Shown in pieces: positions 39,604-46,234 of a stretch of 52,749 nt of DNA. How positions within the stretch are numbered: position 1 is the first letter of the stretch; each line of letters opens with the position of its first letter. The translations under genes were made by a program, and so were the position numbers. The DNA lies in the IMG/VR virus record IMGVR_UViG_3300044617_001342, positions 1 through 52,749 of that record. One strand, given 5' to 3'. This stretch comes from a virus. The notes beneath the pieces were generated by a model, which had not been told where the DNA came from, did not search any database, and saw only the letters and a program-made list of their open reading frames with translations.

Positions 39604-39984
39604 ATGAGAAAACAATTTTTATCTTTTAAAGAATTTTTAAATGAAGCATTGGCTTTGGTTGGACCTCCCGGTGGACCAGGAATGCCACAACAGGGGATGC
39701 CTCCGGGTGGTATGCCTCCGATGCCAAAAGGCAAAGGAAAAAAGATGCCAATGCAACCTCAACAAGATCCGTTGAAGCCTCAAAATTATCAAGGATTTAC
39801 TAATAGCCCCGAAGAAGAAGCAGACTTAAGAAATCTTATTGCAACTCAATATGATGATCCAGACACAATGGAACAAGAACAAGCACAAGATGCTTCATGG
39901 CAGACTCTGAATACAGCACAACAAAATGCATCTCAAAGAGCATTAGAACAATTAAAAGCCAAACAAGGAATGGTAACAAGATAA
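39604..39984 (+). CDS. Late protein with SFKEFLNE leader and Pro/Gly/Met-rich segment
   Basis: A 126-residue protein. MRKQFLSFKEFLNEALAL combines the FKxFL leader with an LNE/A site. Residues 20-55 are Pro/Gly/Met-rich (GPPGGPGMPQQGMPPGGMPPMPKGKGKKMP), and the C-terminus is Gln/Ala-rich helix. Very likely an intrinsically disordered internal head protein. Function in the host unknown. Confidence 0.7.
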   Translation: MRKQFLSFKEFLNEALALVGPPGGPGMPQQGMPPGGMPPMPKGKGKKMPMQPQQDPLKPQNYQGFTNSPEEEADLRNLIATQYDDPDTMEQEQAQDASWQTLNTAQQNASQRALEQLKAKQGMVTR

Positions 39985-39996
39985 AGGACAATAAAA

Positions 39997-40434
39997 ATGG
40001 CAAATTTTAAAAATAAAAAAGTATCAATCAATGAAGGTAGAAATGTAACTGACGGAAAGTTTACTTTTGGTGGATTTCCAAGAATTTTGAATGAAGTAAA
40101 ATATGATATTCCAGCTAAAGCTAGTGATATAGAAGGCGATCGTGGTGCTGTTGGAATTGACGAGTTTGAAGAGTTAATGAATAATAGATTTTCACATCCT
40201 TTGATGGCAGGACAAACAGAAAATGGTAAACGAGGAGTGCCCCCAGAAATTCGTGCTGAAGCTTTGATGCATATAAAAAAATTAAGGAACCATCCTCAAG
40301 GAAAAGTTGAAGGATATGGTAGTGATCATCCAATATATCAAGAAGCAAAAGCTGCACACGAATTTTTTATCACACATTTTCCAGCATTTGGCGTAGAAGA
40401 TCAAATTGCTCAAGATTATAACCTTTCTCAATAA
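39997..40434 (+). CDS. Late protein with INE/LNE sites
   Basis: A 145-residue protein MANFKNKKVSINEGRNV. It carries INE at 11-13 and LNE near 31-33 (PRILNEVK), then a helical domain (EIRAEALMHIKKLRNHPQGKVEGYGSDHPIYQEAKAAHEFF). The SINEG and RILNE sites fit prohead-protease trimming. AAAGGAC Shine-Dalgarno. Same late unit as the preceding gene; terminator downstream. Confidence 0.68.
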   Translation: MANFKNKKVSINEGRNVTDGKFTFGGFPRILNEVKYDIPAKASDIEGDRGAVGIDEFEELMNNRFSHPLMAGQTENGKRGVPPEIRAEALMHIKKLRNHPQGKVEGYGSDHPIYQEAKAAHEFFITHFPAFGVEDQIAQDYNLSQ

Positions 40435-40467
40435 ATAAACCCCTGTAAAGATCGCAAGGTCTTTCGA

Positions 40468-40499
40468 CCCCTTCTAATCTCTGCGCAGAAGGGGTTTTT
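40468..40499 (+). terminator. Rho-independent terminator
   Basis: An 8-bp stem CCCCTTCT / AGAAGGGG followed by TTTTT. Confidence 0.85.
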
Positions 40500-40504
40500 C
40501 TTTC

Positions 40505-40512
40505 CATAAATA
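40505..40512 (+). promoter_or_regulatory. T4-type late promoter
   Basis: CATAAATA, 5 nt before the ATG at 40518. Confidence 0.65.
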
Positions 40513-40517
40513 ATTGT

Positions 40518-41378
40518 ATGATCAAGGCTGTAGGCGACAAATTCTATGTTATGGACTCCACAGGAAAGAAAGTTCTTGGAAAACATTCTTCCAAGAAGAA
40601 AGCAGTTGCACAGCTTCAAGCTATTGAGATATCAAAGCACGAAAGAAATGAATCCAGAATAATTAAATTTTCTGATTTTCTCAAAGAAGAACTGACATCG
40701 ACTCTCCAATATCACCAAGATCTAAATCCAACTATTTGGGATGGATTTGAATTAAAAGATGATGTAAGAAATAAACTTATTGAAATTGGACGTACATGGG
40801 CTACATGGGCCAACATTCCAGTTGAAGCAGTTAAAGATATGATTCTTGTTGGTGGTAATGCAAACTATAATTACACACCACAATCAGATATCGATCTACA
40901 CATTCTTGTAGATGTAGATGCAATTCCAAATTGCCCGGAATTCATAGATGACTATCTTAAAGACAAGAAACAACTTTGGTCATTGACACATGATATTAAA
41001 ATTCGTGGCCATGATGTAGAGATATATGCTCAAGATATGAACGATGGTTTTACCAAAGATCAAGGTGTCTTTAGTTTAACTGATAACAATTGGATTGCTG
41101 AACCGGTTAATCAAGAAATAAATCTTGATAATCCACATATTCTGAAGAAAGTTCAAGAATACATTGAAAAGATTGATTCTCTTATTGCTTCGAATGCTGA
41201 AGAAGAATCATTCCAAAAACTCAAAGAGAAGTTTAAAGATATGCGTTCAACTGATATAAAGAAATACGGTGAGTTTTCACACGGAAATCTCATATTCAAA
41301 GAACTTCGCAATCTTGGTTATCTTGACAAGATGAATAGTTATATCAAAACAAAACAAGATAAGGAATTAAGTTTATGA
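40518..41378 (+). CDS. Nucleotidyltransferase-fold late protein
   Basis: A 286-residue protein. Residues 1-42 form a small domain with KKVLGKHSSKKKAVAQLQAIE, known from T4-like structural proteins. Near 46-62 follows a leader-like RIIKFSDFLKEELTS. The catalytic core has LVGGNANYNYTPQSDIDLHILVD near 110-131, the GG...(S)DxDxH signature of Pol-beta/MNT nucleotidyltransferases, with a third acidic residue in HDVEIYAQD. It could transfer NMP to a host protein or RNA. Coupled to the next gene by ATGA. Confidence 0.8.
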   Translation: MIKAVGDKFYVMDSTGKKVLGKHSSKKKAVAQLQAIEISKHERNESRIIKFSDFLKEELTSTLQYHQDLNPTIWDGFELKDDVRNKLIEIGRTWATWANIPVEAVKDMILVGGNANYNYTPQSDIDLHILVDVDAIPNCPEFIDDYLKDKKQLWSLTHDIKIRGHDVEIYAQDMNDGFTKDQGVFSLTDNNWIAEPVNQEINLDNPHILKKVQEYIEKIDSLIASNAEEESFQKLKEKFKDMRSTDIKKYGEFSHGNLIFKELRNLGYLDKMNSYIKTKQDKELSL

Positions 41379-42178
41379 AATCATTTAAACAATTTTTATT
41401 TGAAAGATTAGAAGATGATATTGAAAGAACAAAAACTGTTCCAGTTACTGTTAAACCTAAACAATCACTTCCGCCATCAAGAAAAAATTATCCAGATACC
41501 GAAGAAGGTACACAGCAATGGAAAACGGACGTAAATTCTTGGGTTCCCCAAGCACGCAAAGATGCTGAATCAATGACAAATAATGCAGAGTCCGCTGCCA
41601 ACACTTTAGGCAAAATAGAAACTGGATTAAAAGTTGCCGATGCTGTTACTGACACAGCACTCTCTGCTGGAGCGGTTGCTGTTCCTGGTGTTGGCACAGC
41701 ACTAAATGCTGCAGTAAAAGGAGTAAAAGGTGGAATAAACGCCTCACAAGGAAATTATGTAGCAACTGGTTTAAATGCTGTTGATGCAGTATTGCCTGTG
41801 GCCGGACAACTACAAACTGCTGGAAAAGTTGCTTCAACAATTGGTAGTTTAGTAAAATCTCCAGTTACTGCTGTTTTAGAAAAAGGAGCAGAAGCTTTAG
41901 GAGTTACAAAAGCTTTAGCGGGAGAAACTGTAAAAGCGATTCCAGCAGCAACAGAAGTTTTAAGTAATACTGGTGCTCAATTGGCTAGAAATGTTGCTGC
42001 AAAAGCTGGTGTAAAAGTTGCATCAAGATCAGCCGAGAGCCCTATCAAATCTACGGTGTCTGATGTAATGGGTTCTATGGTTTCAGATACAGATACTTCC
42101 AAAACATCCAAATCACCATCAACAACGCTAGCATCGTCTCATAATTCTAAAGGACGAACAAATATGCCAAAAATGTGA
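41375..42178 (+). CDS. Putative encapsidated protein with MKSFKQFL leader and Gly/Ala membrane segment
   Basis: A 267-residue protein beginning MKSFKQFLFERLEDD. From about 70 it is Ala/Val/Gly-rich (ALSAGAVAVPGVGTALNAAVKGVKGG; NYVATGLNAVDAVLPVAGQLQ), parallel to the protein at 18128 (GDYVGAGLEAASELADYIPGVGTA). The Ser/Thr-rich tail is probably disordered. Leader and membrane-active composition suggest a protein delivered with the DNA to act at the host membrane. Co-translated with the nucleotidyltransferase. Confidence 0.72.
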   Translation: MKSFKQFLFERLEDDIERTKTVPVTVKPKQSLPPSRKNYPDTEEGTQQWKTDVNSWVPQARKDAESMTNNAESAANTLGKIETGLKVADAVTDTALSAGAVAVPGVGTALNAAVKGVKGGINASQGNYVATGLNAVDAVLPVAGQLQTAGKVASTIGSLVKSPVTAVLEKGAEALGVTKALAGETVKAIPAATEVLSNTGAQLARNVAAKAGVKVASRSAESPIKSTVSDVMGSMVSDTDTSKTSKSPSTTLASSHNSKGRTNMPKM

Positions 42179-42191
42179 TATGTTAAAACAA

Positions 42192-42443
42192 TTATCTTTC
42201 AACCATCTCAACCCAATCTTGATGGATCACATGGTTTCCACCATAGCCATCTTTGATCTTGCTGACATCCCACCAGATGGTATCACCAACCTGAATGTCT
42301 TCGGTGAGTTTGTTTCCAATAGCCAAAACCTTTGCAGGAATAATCTTTGATTTAGATTTTTCCTGATAAATGATTCCTGCTTCAGATGTTTTTTCTCCAC
42401 CAATCGACGCTTTTGCAACAATCCATTTTCCTACTGGTTTCAT
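42192..42443 (-). CDS. GroES-like co-chaperonin (T4 gp31 analogue)
   Basis: An 83-residue protein MKPVGKWIVAKASIGGEKTSEAGIIYQ, then IIPAKVLAIGNKLTEDIQVGDTIWWD and a short C-terminal strand. The order of beta strands, the mobile loop region (GGEKTSEAGI) and 'V.A.G....I..GD' match Cpn10. T4-like phages use such a protein with host GroEL to fold the capsid protein. Start chosen at the second Met, one base after the upstream stop. Confidence 0.85.
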   Translation of the reverse strand: MKPVGKWIVAKASIGGEKTSEAGIIYQEKSKSKIIPAKVLAIGNKLTEDIQVGDTIWWDVSKIKDGYGGNHVIHQDWVEMVER

Positions 42444-42444
42444 A

Positions 42445-42555
42445 TTATTTCTTTCTTGAATCACTAATCATGCACCAGATGCCATAACCGATTAACCAAA
42501 AACCAGGAATGGATGCAAGAGCACATATAGACAATACTATAATTTTTTCAGTCAT
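42445..42555 (-). CDS. Tiny single-pass membrane protein (36 aa)
   Basis: Reads MTEKIIVLSICALASIPGFW, then LIGYGIWCMISDSRKK: one transmembrane helix with a basic tail. Its Shine-Dalgarno (GAGGA, 4 nt before ATG) is the 3' acceptor strand of tRNA-Gln. The stop lies one base from the GroES start. Function unknown. Confidence 0.65.
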   Translation of the reverse strand: MTEKIIVLSICALASIPGFWLIGYGIWCMISDSRKK

Positions 42556-42557
42556 AA

Positions 42558-42628
42558 TTCCTCAGATAGGATTCGAACCTATACAAAGAGATCCAAAGTC
42601 TCTGGTGCTACCGTTACACTACCGAGGA
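42558..42628 (-). tRNA. tRNA-Gln (anticodon TTG)
   Basis: Acceptor TCCTCGG/CTGAGGA with weak U1-A72, as in Gln tRNAs; anticodon stem AGAGA/TCTCT with loop CTTTGGA (TTG); T-arm ATAGG/CCTAT. Its first 15 bases overlap the 3' end of the SpoU gene, whose stop codon falls in the D-arm. Confidence 0.94.
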
Positions 42629-43162
42629 GTGAATTTTAGCGCAATAATTATTCATGATAATTGAACTTGCGCAACCAACATTGATGCTTCTTACAGATCC
42701 GTACTGCGGGATATACAAGACATCATCACACATACTTAGCACATCCATAGGAACCCCAATCTGTTCCTGACCAAAGATCATAATATAATGCACATTTGGA
42801 TCAAAGTCAAATGCATTTACATCCTTGGCTTCAGGAATGTTGTCTATTCCAATTAGTCGGACTGACCCCGATTCTTGCTTGGATTCAAAATAAGATCCAA
42901 GATTATCAATGCTTCGTACATGATGAAAATTGGTATAATGGTGAGTACCAACAGTACCACGACGATCATATTTTTTATGCCCATAGATTACTACTTCTTT
43001 CGCAAGAAACGCATTAGCATTTCTAATGACCGTGGCGATATTAAAGTCATTGCCAATATTGCAACACACAACACTGAAGTTATGTCTTTTAGTATTAAGA
43101 TCAGCCCTGATTGCATCGTCGTTCCAATAATGGTAATGATCAATAATATTACGAGTTTCCAT
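42614..43162 (-). CDS. SpoU/TrmH-family RNA 2'-O-methyltransferase
   Basis: A 182-residue SPOUT methylase. Motif 1 is NIGNDFNIATVIRNANAF near 35. Then VVIYGHKKYDRRGTVGTHHY, MIFGQEQIGVPMDVL near 130 and IPQYGSVRSINVGCASSIIMNNY near 152-175, the AdoMet-binding trefoil knot. It methylates ribose in tRNA or rRNA. Its 3' end runs into tRNA-Gln, so phage tRNAs are likely substrates, by inference. It shares its first 17 coding bases with the neighbouring membrane-protein gene. Confidence 0.88.
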   Translation of the reverse strand: METRNIIDHYHYWNDDAIRADLNTKRHNFSVVCCNIGNDFNIATVIRNANAFLAKEVVIYGHKKYDRRGTVGTHHYTNFHHVRSIDNLGSYFESKQESGSVRLIGIDNIPEAKDVNAFDFDPNVHYIMIFGQEQIGVPMDVLSMCDDVLYIPQYGSVRSINVGCASSIIMNNYCAKIHSSVV

Positions 43163-43164
43163 GA

Positions 43165-43509
43165 TTAAAGCTTGGTAATAAGAACACCAACAATAGCAAG
43201 AATTCCACCAATCAGAGTCTTCATATCCATCTTTACATTATACATGAAAAGAGGAACTAAAATGGTAATCATGCTGACTACGACATCCCAGATCACGTTT
43301 ATGACAAATATATCTTTCTTTTCATCATAAGTTCTAACAAGATATAACCACATTGCAGTTGCAACCACTGCTGCGATTATTGAAATGCTATATGCCAGTA
43401 CGGGTCTGTTGTCAAAGTAAGTATCATAACTGATTACAGAAAATGCTCCGTAACAAATGATTACCAATATAATTGTTATTGTGAATAATAGCATATTACG
43501 AGTTTCCAT
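43165..43509 (-). CDS. Four-TM membrane protein (SMR/EamA-like)
   Basis: 114 residues from METRNMLLFTITIILVIICYG, with four hydrophobic helices ending in DMKTLIGGILAIVGVLITKL. Size and last-helix pattern (GGxLxxxGV) resemble small multidrug-resistance or EamA half transporters, but the catalytic Glu of SMR pumps is not evident. Start chosen at the second Met to match the SpoU gene's identical 17-bp start. Overlaps the upstream gene by 14 bp. Confidence 0.65.
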   Translation of the reverse strand: METRNMLLFTITIILVIICYGAFSVISYDTYFDNRPVLAYSISIIAAVVATAMWLYLVRTYDEKKDIFVINVIWDVVVSMITILVPLFMYNVKMDMKTLIGGILAIVGVLITKL

Positions 43510-43951
43510 TATCCACAACCTCATATTCATTTTTAATACGAACTTCTTCGCAGAACGTATGGTAATGCATTCCAGATCGGCAAAGATTTCCGGGCTTTCC
43601 GGTTACCTCACAAATCTTGTATGAATTGTCTTCTGCCGTATCAATCAACTTTCGAACATCATGATACAGTTTGTCATTGTCCGTGTTCATCATGTAATAG
43701 AACCGAAGACCACCAAACTTTTCTTTGATCTGAAGAAGCATGAACATAGGCTGTTCAGGATCTTCCTTGATATTCTTTCTCTCTTCATCAAGAAGAACAG
43801 AAAGATCGGAGCACAATTTATCAACAAGAATATACCAACCACTTGGAAGATCATATGAAGAACTATGAACCATACCCTTGAAAACAGAAGGATAATCTTC
43901 AATCAACTTATCGATTGGATCTGCATACTCTTTTAGTTCAATAGGATTCAT
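43496..43951 (-). CDS. Conserved-looking phage protein with CxxTG and HxxxC motifs
   Basis: 151 residues from MNPIELKEYADPIDKLIEDYPSVF. The C-terminal part IKEKFGGLRFYYMMNTDNDK, then KICEVTGKPGNLCRSGMHYHTFC, has three Cys plus His that may bind zinc. I have seen this KEKFGGLRFY..CE.TG pattern in phage proteins of unknown role. Coupled by overlap with the 66-residue gene upstream. Confidence 0.68.
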   Translation of the reverse strand: MNPIELKEYADPIDKLIEDYPSVFKGMVHSSSYDLPSGWYILVDKLCSDLSVLLDEERKNIKEDPEQPMFMLLQIKEKFGGLRFYYMMNTDNDKLYHDVRKLIDTAEDNSYKICEVTGKPGNLCRSGMHYHTFCEEVRIKNEYEVVDNGNS

Positions 43952-44148
43952 TCGTCTTTTCCTTTCCCCCAACCAGTTCCATGGTTGTAAGCGGTGATTA
44001 TAGATTCCTTAGTCTCCAGTGCACAGTTACGCTGTATGCGCAACACACGAATTTCCTCTGCAGCATCTCTGCAAACTTCAAATACTTCTCGGTTTGCATC
44101 GTGCCACTTATCGGCCATGTTTCTCAAACGTAGTTCAATGTCTTTCAT
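43948..44148 (-). CDS. Small helical hypothetical protein
   Basis: A 66-residue all-helical protein (MKDIELRLRNMADKWHDANREVFEVCRDAAEEIRVLRIQ..). It begins 8 nt after tRNA-Glu and overlaps the next gene by four bases. Function unknown. Confidence 0.62.
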   Translation of the reverse strand: MKDIELRLRNMADKWHDANREVFEVCRDAAEEIRVLRIQRNCALETKESIITAYNHGTGWGKGKDE

Positions 44149-44156
44149 AAGTTTAG

Positions 44157-44231
44157 TGATCCTGACGGGATTCGAACCCGTGTTGTGGCCTTGAAAGGGC
44201 CGCGTCCTTGACCAGACTAGACGACAGGACC
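44157..44231 (-). tRNA. tRNA-Glu (anticodon TTC)
   Basis: Acceptor GGTCCTG/CAGGATC (one G-U); anticodon loop CTTTCAA (TTC); T-arm ACGGG/CCCGT; discriminator A. The anticodon stem has a mismatch at its outer pair. Lies 6 nt after the stop of a membrane ORF in the same early transcript. Confidence 0.93.
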
Positions 44232-44237
44232 GTTGTA

Positions 44238-44402
44238 TTAGTCAAACTTTGCGCGAATCTCGTTAGCAAGGAAGGCGACCATCATACCAATGATGCTGCC
44301 AATCAATGCACCTTCGTAGTTGTAATGGTATGCCATGCCAATCATGTTAATTAAGGCAAGAATAGTTAGCGGAATGGTAAGTTTGTTTATTACAGTTTTC
44401 AT
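44238..44402 (-). CDS. Small two-helix membrane protein (54 aa)
   Basis: Begins MKTVINKLTIPLTILALINMIG, with a second hydrophobic helix (ALIGSIIGMMVAFLANEI). First gene of an early leftward cluster; ATG 6 nt after the -10 box, so leaderless. Too short for standard ORF calling. Function unknown. Confidence 0.68.
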   Translation of the reverse strand: MKTVINKLTIPLTILALINMIGMAYHYNYEGALIGSIIGMMVAFLANEIRAKFD

Positions 44403-44408
44403 GATTGT

Positions 44409-44436
44409 ATTATACATGATATATACGTTTTGTCAA
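44409..44436 (-). promoter_or_regulatory. Early sigma70-like promoter for tRNA-Glu/SpoU/GroES cluster
   Basis: TTGACA, 16-bp spacer, TATAAT on the minus strand: consensus. The plus-strand late box begins 2 bp away at 44438. Confidence 0.85.
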
Positions 44437-44437
44437 A

Positions 44438-44445
44438 TATAAATA
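44438..44445 (+). promoter_or_regulatory. T4-type late promoter
   Basis: Perfect TATAAATA. AGAAGG Shine-Dalgarno precedes the ATG at 44464. Confidence 0.72.
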
Positions 44446-44463
44446 TAGCAGAAGGTACATAAT

Positions 44464-45171
44464 ATGAACTACGTAACAAACTATTACAAAAATTTATCAG
44501 AACAACTTCAACAAAGAGTACAAATTTTATCTGAAGCATTGGCTACCTATGGCAATGTAAATAGAAATCAAGATGAAATTGGTTATGCTCCACAAGCATT
44601 TAGCGGCCAACAACTAGGTCAAATGCTTGGTAGCGGTAATGTACATGGTGCTCAAAACTATGTAAATTCTTATGCTCCAATGCAAGTTGCTGGTCAAGCC
44701 TCTTACCGTATGGCTCCATCTCCCCGTTCAAACCGTGGTCGTCGTGGTGCAGAATCTATGGGTGACAGCCAAGGTGGTTTTGTTGCTGGCGATTATAATG
44801 GAGATGGCATCGTAGACGGTGCTGATCTTGGTCTCGCACTAGGTTCAGGTCAAAATCCTTCTAACGTTGTTAACAACTACTCAACTGGTATGCAAGTTGG
44901 TGGTTATGCCAATCGTTCTATGATGGGTCCTAGCCGTGGTAGTAATCGCGGTATGGGGGCTGAAGACGCTGGTAGCCAAGGTAATCCCTTCGGTGTAGAT
45001 GGTCAAGCAGGTGGTTACGGTGGTGAAGCATCTAGCCAAGGTGGCTATGATGGTGCAGTTCTAGGTCGACTTTTAAGCAATGGTGATATGAATGCCGTTA
45101 ATAATTACCTATCACAATTTGCTCGTAAACCAGGTGTCTCTGGCAAAAATCAAAGAAAGCGTAAAGCTTAA
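44464..45171 (+). CDS. TNYYKN-leader late protein 2 with dockerin/EF-hand repeat
   Basis: A 235-residue protein starting MNYVTNYYKNLSEQLQQRVQILSEAL (shared leader). Near 115-135 is DYNGDGIVDGADLGLALG, a calcium-binding dockerin/EF-hand loop with ligands D-x-N-x-D-G-x-V-x-x-x-D. The body is built from about three repeats: LGQMLGSG..NYVNSYAPMQVAG..SNRGRRGAE, LGLALGSG..NNYSTGMQVGG..SNRGMGAED, and a truncated LGRLLSNG..NNYLSQF. The basic tail is GKNQRKRKA. The same dockerin wording is common in Phycisphaerae proteins. Possibly injected or displayed and binding a host cohesin-like partner; this is inference. Confidence 0.75.
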   Translation: MNYVTNYYKNLSEQLQQRVQILSEALATYGNVNRNQDEIGYAPQAFSGQQLGQMLGSGNVHGAQNYVNSYAPMQVAGQASYRMAPSPRSNRGRRGAESMGDSQGGFVAGDYNGDGIVDGADLGLALGSGQNPSNVVNNYSTGMQVGGYANRSMMGPSRGSNRGMGAEDAGSQGNPFGVDGQAGGYGGEASSQGGYDGAVLGRLLSNGDMNAVNNYLSQFARKPGVSGKNQRKRKA

Positions 45172-45195
45172 TAATTAAAAATTAAATTTTTATAG

Positions 45196-45227
45196 AAAAC
45201 CCCTTTTTAACGAAGGGGTTTTTCTTT
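45196..45227. terminator. Bidirectional terminator
   Basis: A 10-bp stem AAAACCCCTT / AAGGGGTTTT with a T-rich 3' side. The leftward 37-residue ORF ends inside it. Confidence 0.88.
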
Positions 45228-45320
45228 TATATAAATTAATATTTCTGCAATTGCCAACGCAATCACTGGCAGAAAAGTAGCAACAGCAAAGCACCAAAAT
45301 GGTACGGTATGTTCTACCAT
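45207..45320 (-). CDS. Tiny membrane protein (37 aa)
   Basis: MVEHTVPFWCFAVATFLP, then VIALAIAEILIYIKEKPLR: one transmembrane helix with a basic tail. Its ATG overlaps the preceding stop (TAATG). Its stop codon is inside the terminator hairpin. Last gene of the leftward early operon. Function unknown. Confidence 0.6.
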   Translation of the reverse strand: MVEHTVPFWCFAVATFLPVIALAIAEILIYIKEKPLR

Positions 45321-45475
45321 TAGACTTCACATCCAGTCTTTTTTTTATTTGTAAGAAGATACTTTATCATTCCTTCGATCATTCCAAAAATCATCAAAGG
45401 AAATATAATCATAAAACAAAGAGTAAGTACAGATACTCTTTTAAATTCTTCAATGAAAAGATCAATGGATCGCAT
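45320..45475 (-). CDS. Small membrane protein (51 aa)
   Basis: Begins MRSIDLFIEEFKRVSVLTLC, continues through a hydrophobic helix (FMIIFPLMIFGMIEGMI) and ends in a basic tail with one Cys. Overlaps the end of the LpxH-like gene by 14 bp. Missed by length filters. Function unknown; could anchor or assist the phosphoesterase. Confidence 0.6.
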   Translation of the reverse strand: MRSIDLFIEEFKRVSVLTLCFMIIFPLMIFGMIEGMIKYLLTNKKKTGCEV

Positions 45476-46220
45476 AGGTGTCCAGTTTCAAAGATCCATC
45501 TGAATCTTCATAAAGAAATGTGCAGTTGTCTTTTTCTGTCCAGCAGCCACAGTTGGCATATGTAATATTATTTACAGTATACAACTTTGGTTCGTGCAAA
45601 TGACCACAGACAATGCCATCATATTTCTTTTCTTTGGCGTATTTAATAACAACGCTTTCAAAGCTTTCGATGAACTGAGCTGCTCTCTTTACTTTAATCT
45701 TCACATACTTTGAGATAGACCAGTATCTCATTCCCATCATTCTTCTGCACCAATTGAACCAATCATTGATTTCCAAGATCAGTTCATATGCATAGTCACC
45801 TAGTTTGTAGATATAGGAACTGACAGGAAACTTTGTGAGAAAGTCAAACTGATGTCCATGAAGAATAAGAAACTTTTTTCCTGAAGAAGTAGTATATTCT
45901 TCTCGTTCACTTAAACTGATATTACCAAAGATATGATGTCCTGAAAACTTTGCCATGAACTCATCATGGTTTCCATAGATGTAATGAATCTTTGTTCCCT
46001 TGCGAGAAAGTTTGAGCAATCTTTCAATCACTTCCATATGGTGATTTTGTTTTTCGGCATTCATTGAGAATGCCTGTTTGAATCTCCATATATCGATAAT
46101 ATCTCCCACAAGGAAGATATTATCAAATTCATTATTTTTTAAAAATGCAATAAGAGGCTTTGTCTTTGCTTTCTTGGAAGCCAAATGAAAGTCTGAAAGA
46201 AAGACAGTCTTGTAATGCAT
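45462..46220 (-). CDS. LpxH-like metallophosphoesterase
   Basis: A 252-residue calcineurin-type phosphoesterase. Motifs: FLSDFHLAS near 7, VGDIIDIW near 37, YGNHDEFM near 81, LHGHQFDFL near 119, CGHLHEP near 205. The order and the HGHxxD motif fit the UDP-2,3-diacylglucosamine pyrophosphatase (LpxH) branch, which acts in lipid A synthesis. In a phage it might remodel the outer membrane, or have changed substrate. A late-type box lies 6 nt upstream, although the gene sits in an early operon. Confidence 0.82.
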   Translation of the reverse strand: MHYKTVFLSDFHLASKKAKTKPLIAFLKNNEFDNIFLVGDIIDIWRFKQAFSMNAEKQNHHMEVIERLLKLSRKGTKIHYIYGNHDEFMAKFSGHHIFGNISLSEREEYTTSSGKKFLILHGHQFDFLTKFPVSSYIYKLGDYAYELILEINDWFNWCRRMMGMRYWSISKYVKIKVKRAAQFIESFESVVIKYAKEKKYDGIVCGHLHEPKLYTVNNITYANCGCWTEKDNCTFLYEDSDGSLKLDTYAIH

Positions 46221-46226
46221 TTCTAA

Positions 46227-46234
46227 TATTTATC
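46227..46234 (-). promoter_or_regulatory. T4-type late promoter for LpxH-like gene
   Basis: GATAAATA on the minus strand, 6 nt before the ATG at 46220, overlapping the end of the PEP-CTERM gene. It suggests separate late expression. Confidence 0.58.

Noticed and set aside
42192-42464. GroES start at 42464 (MIQERNN)
   Set aside because: It would overlap the 36-residue membrane ORF; the family normally begins at the MKPVG-type Met at 42443.
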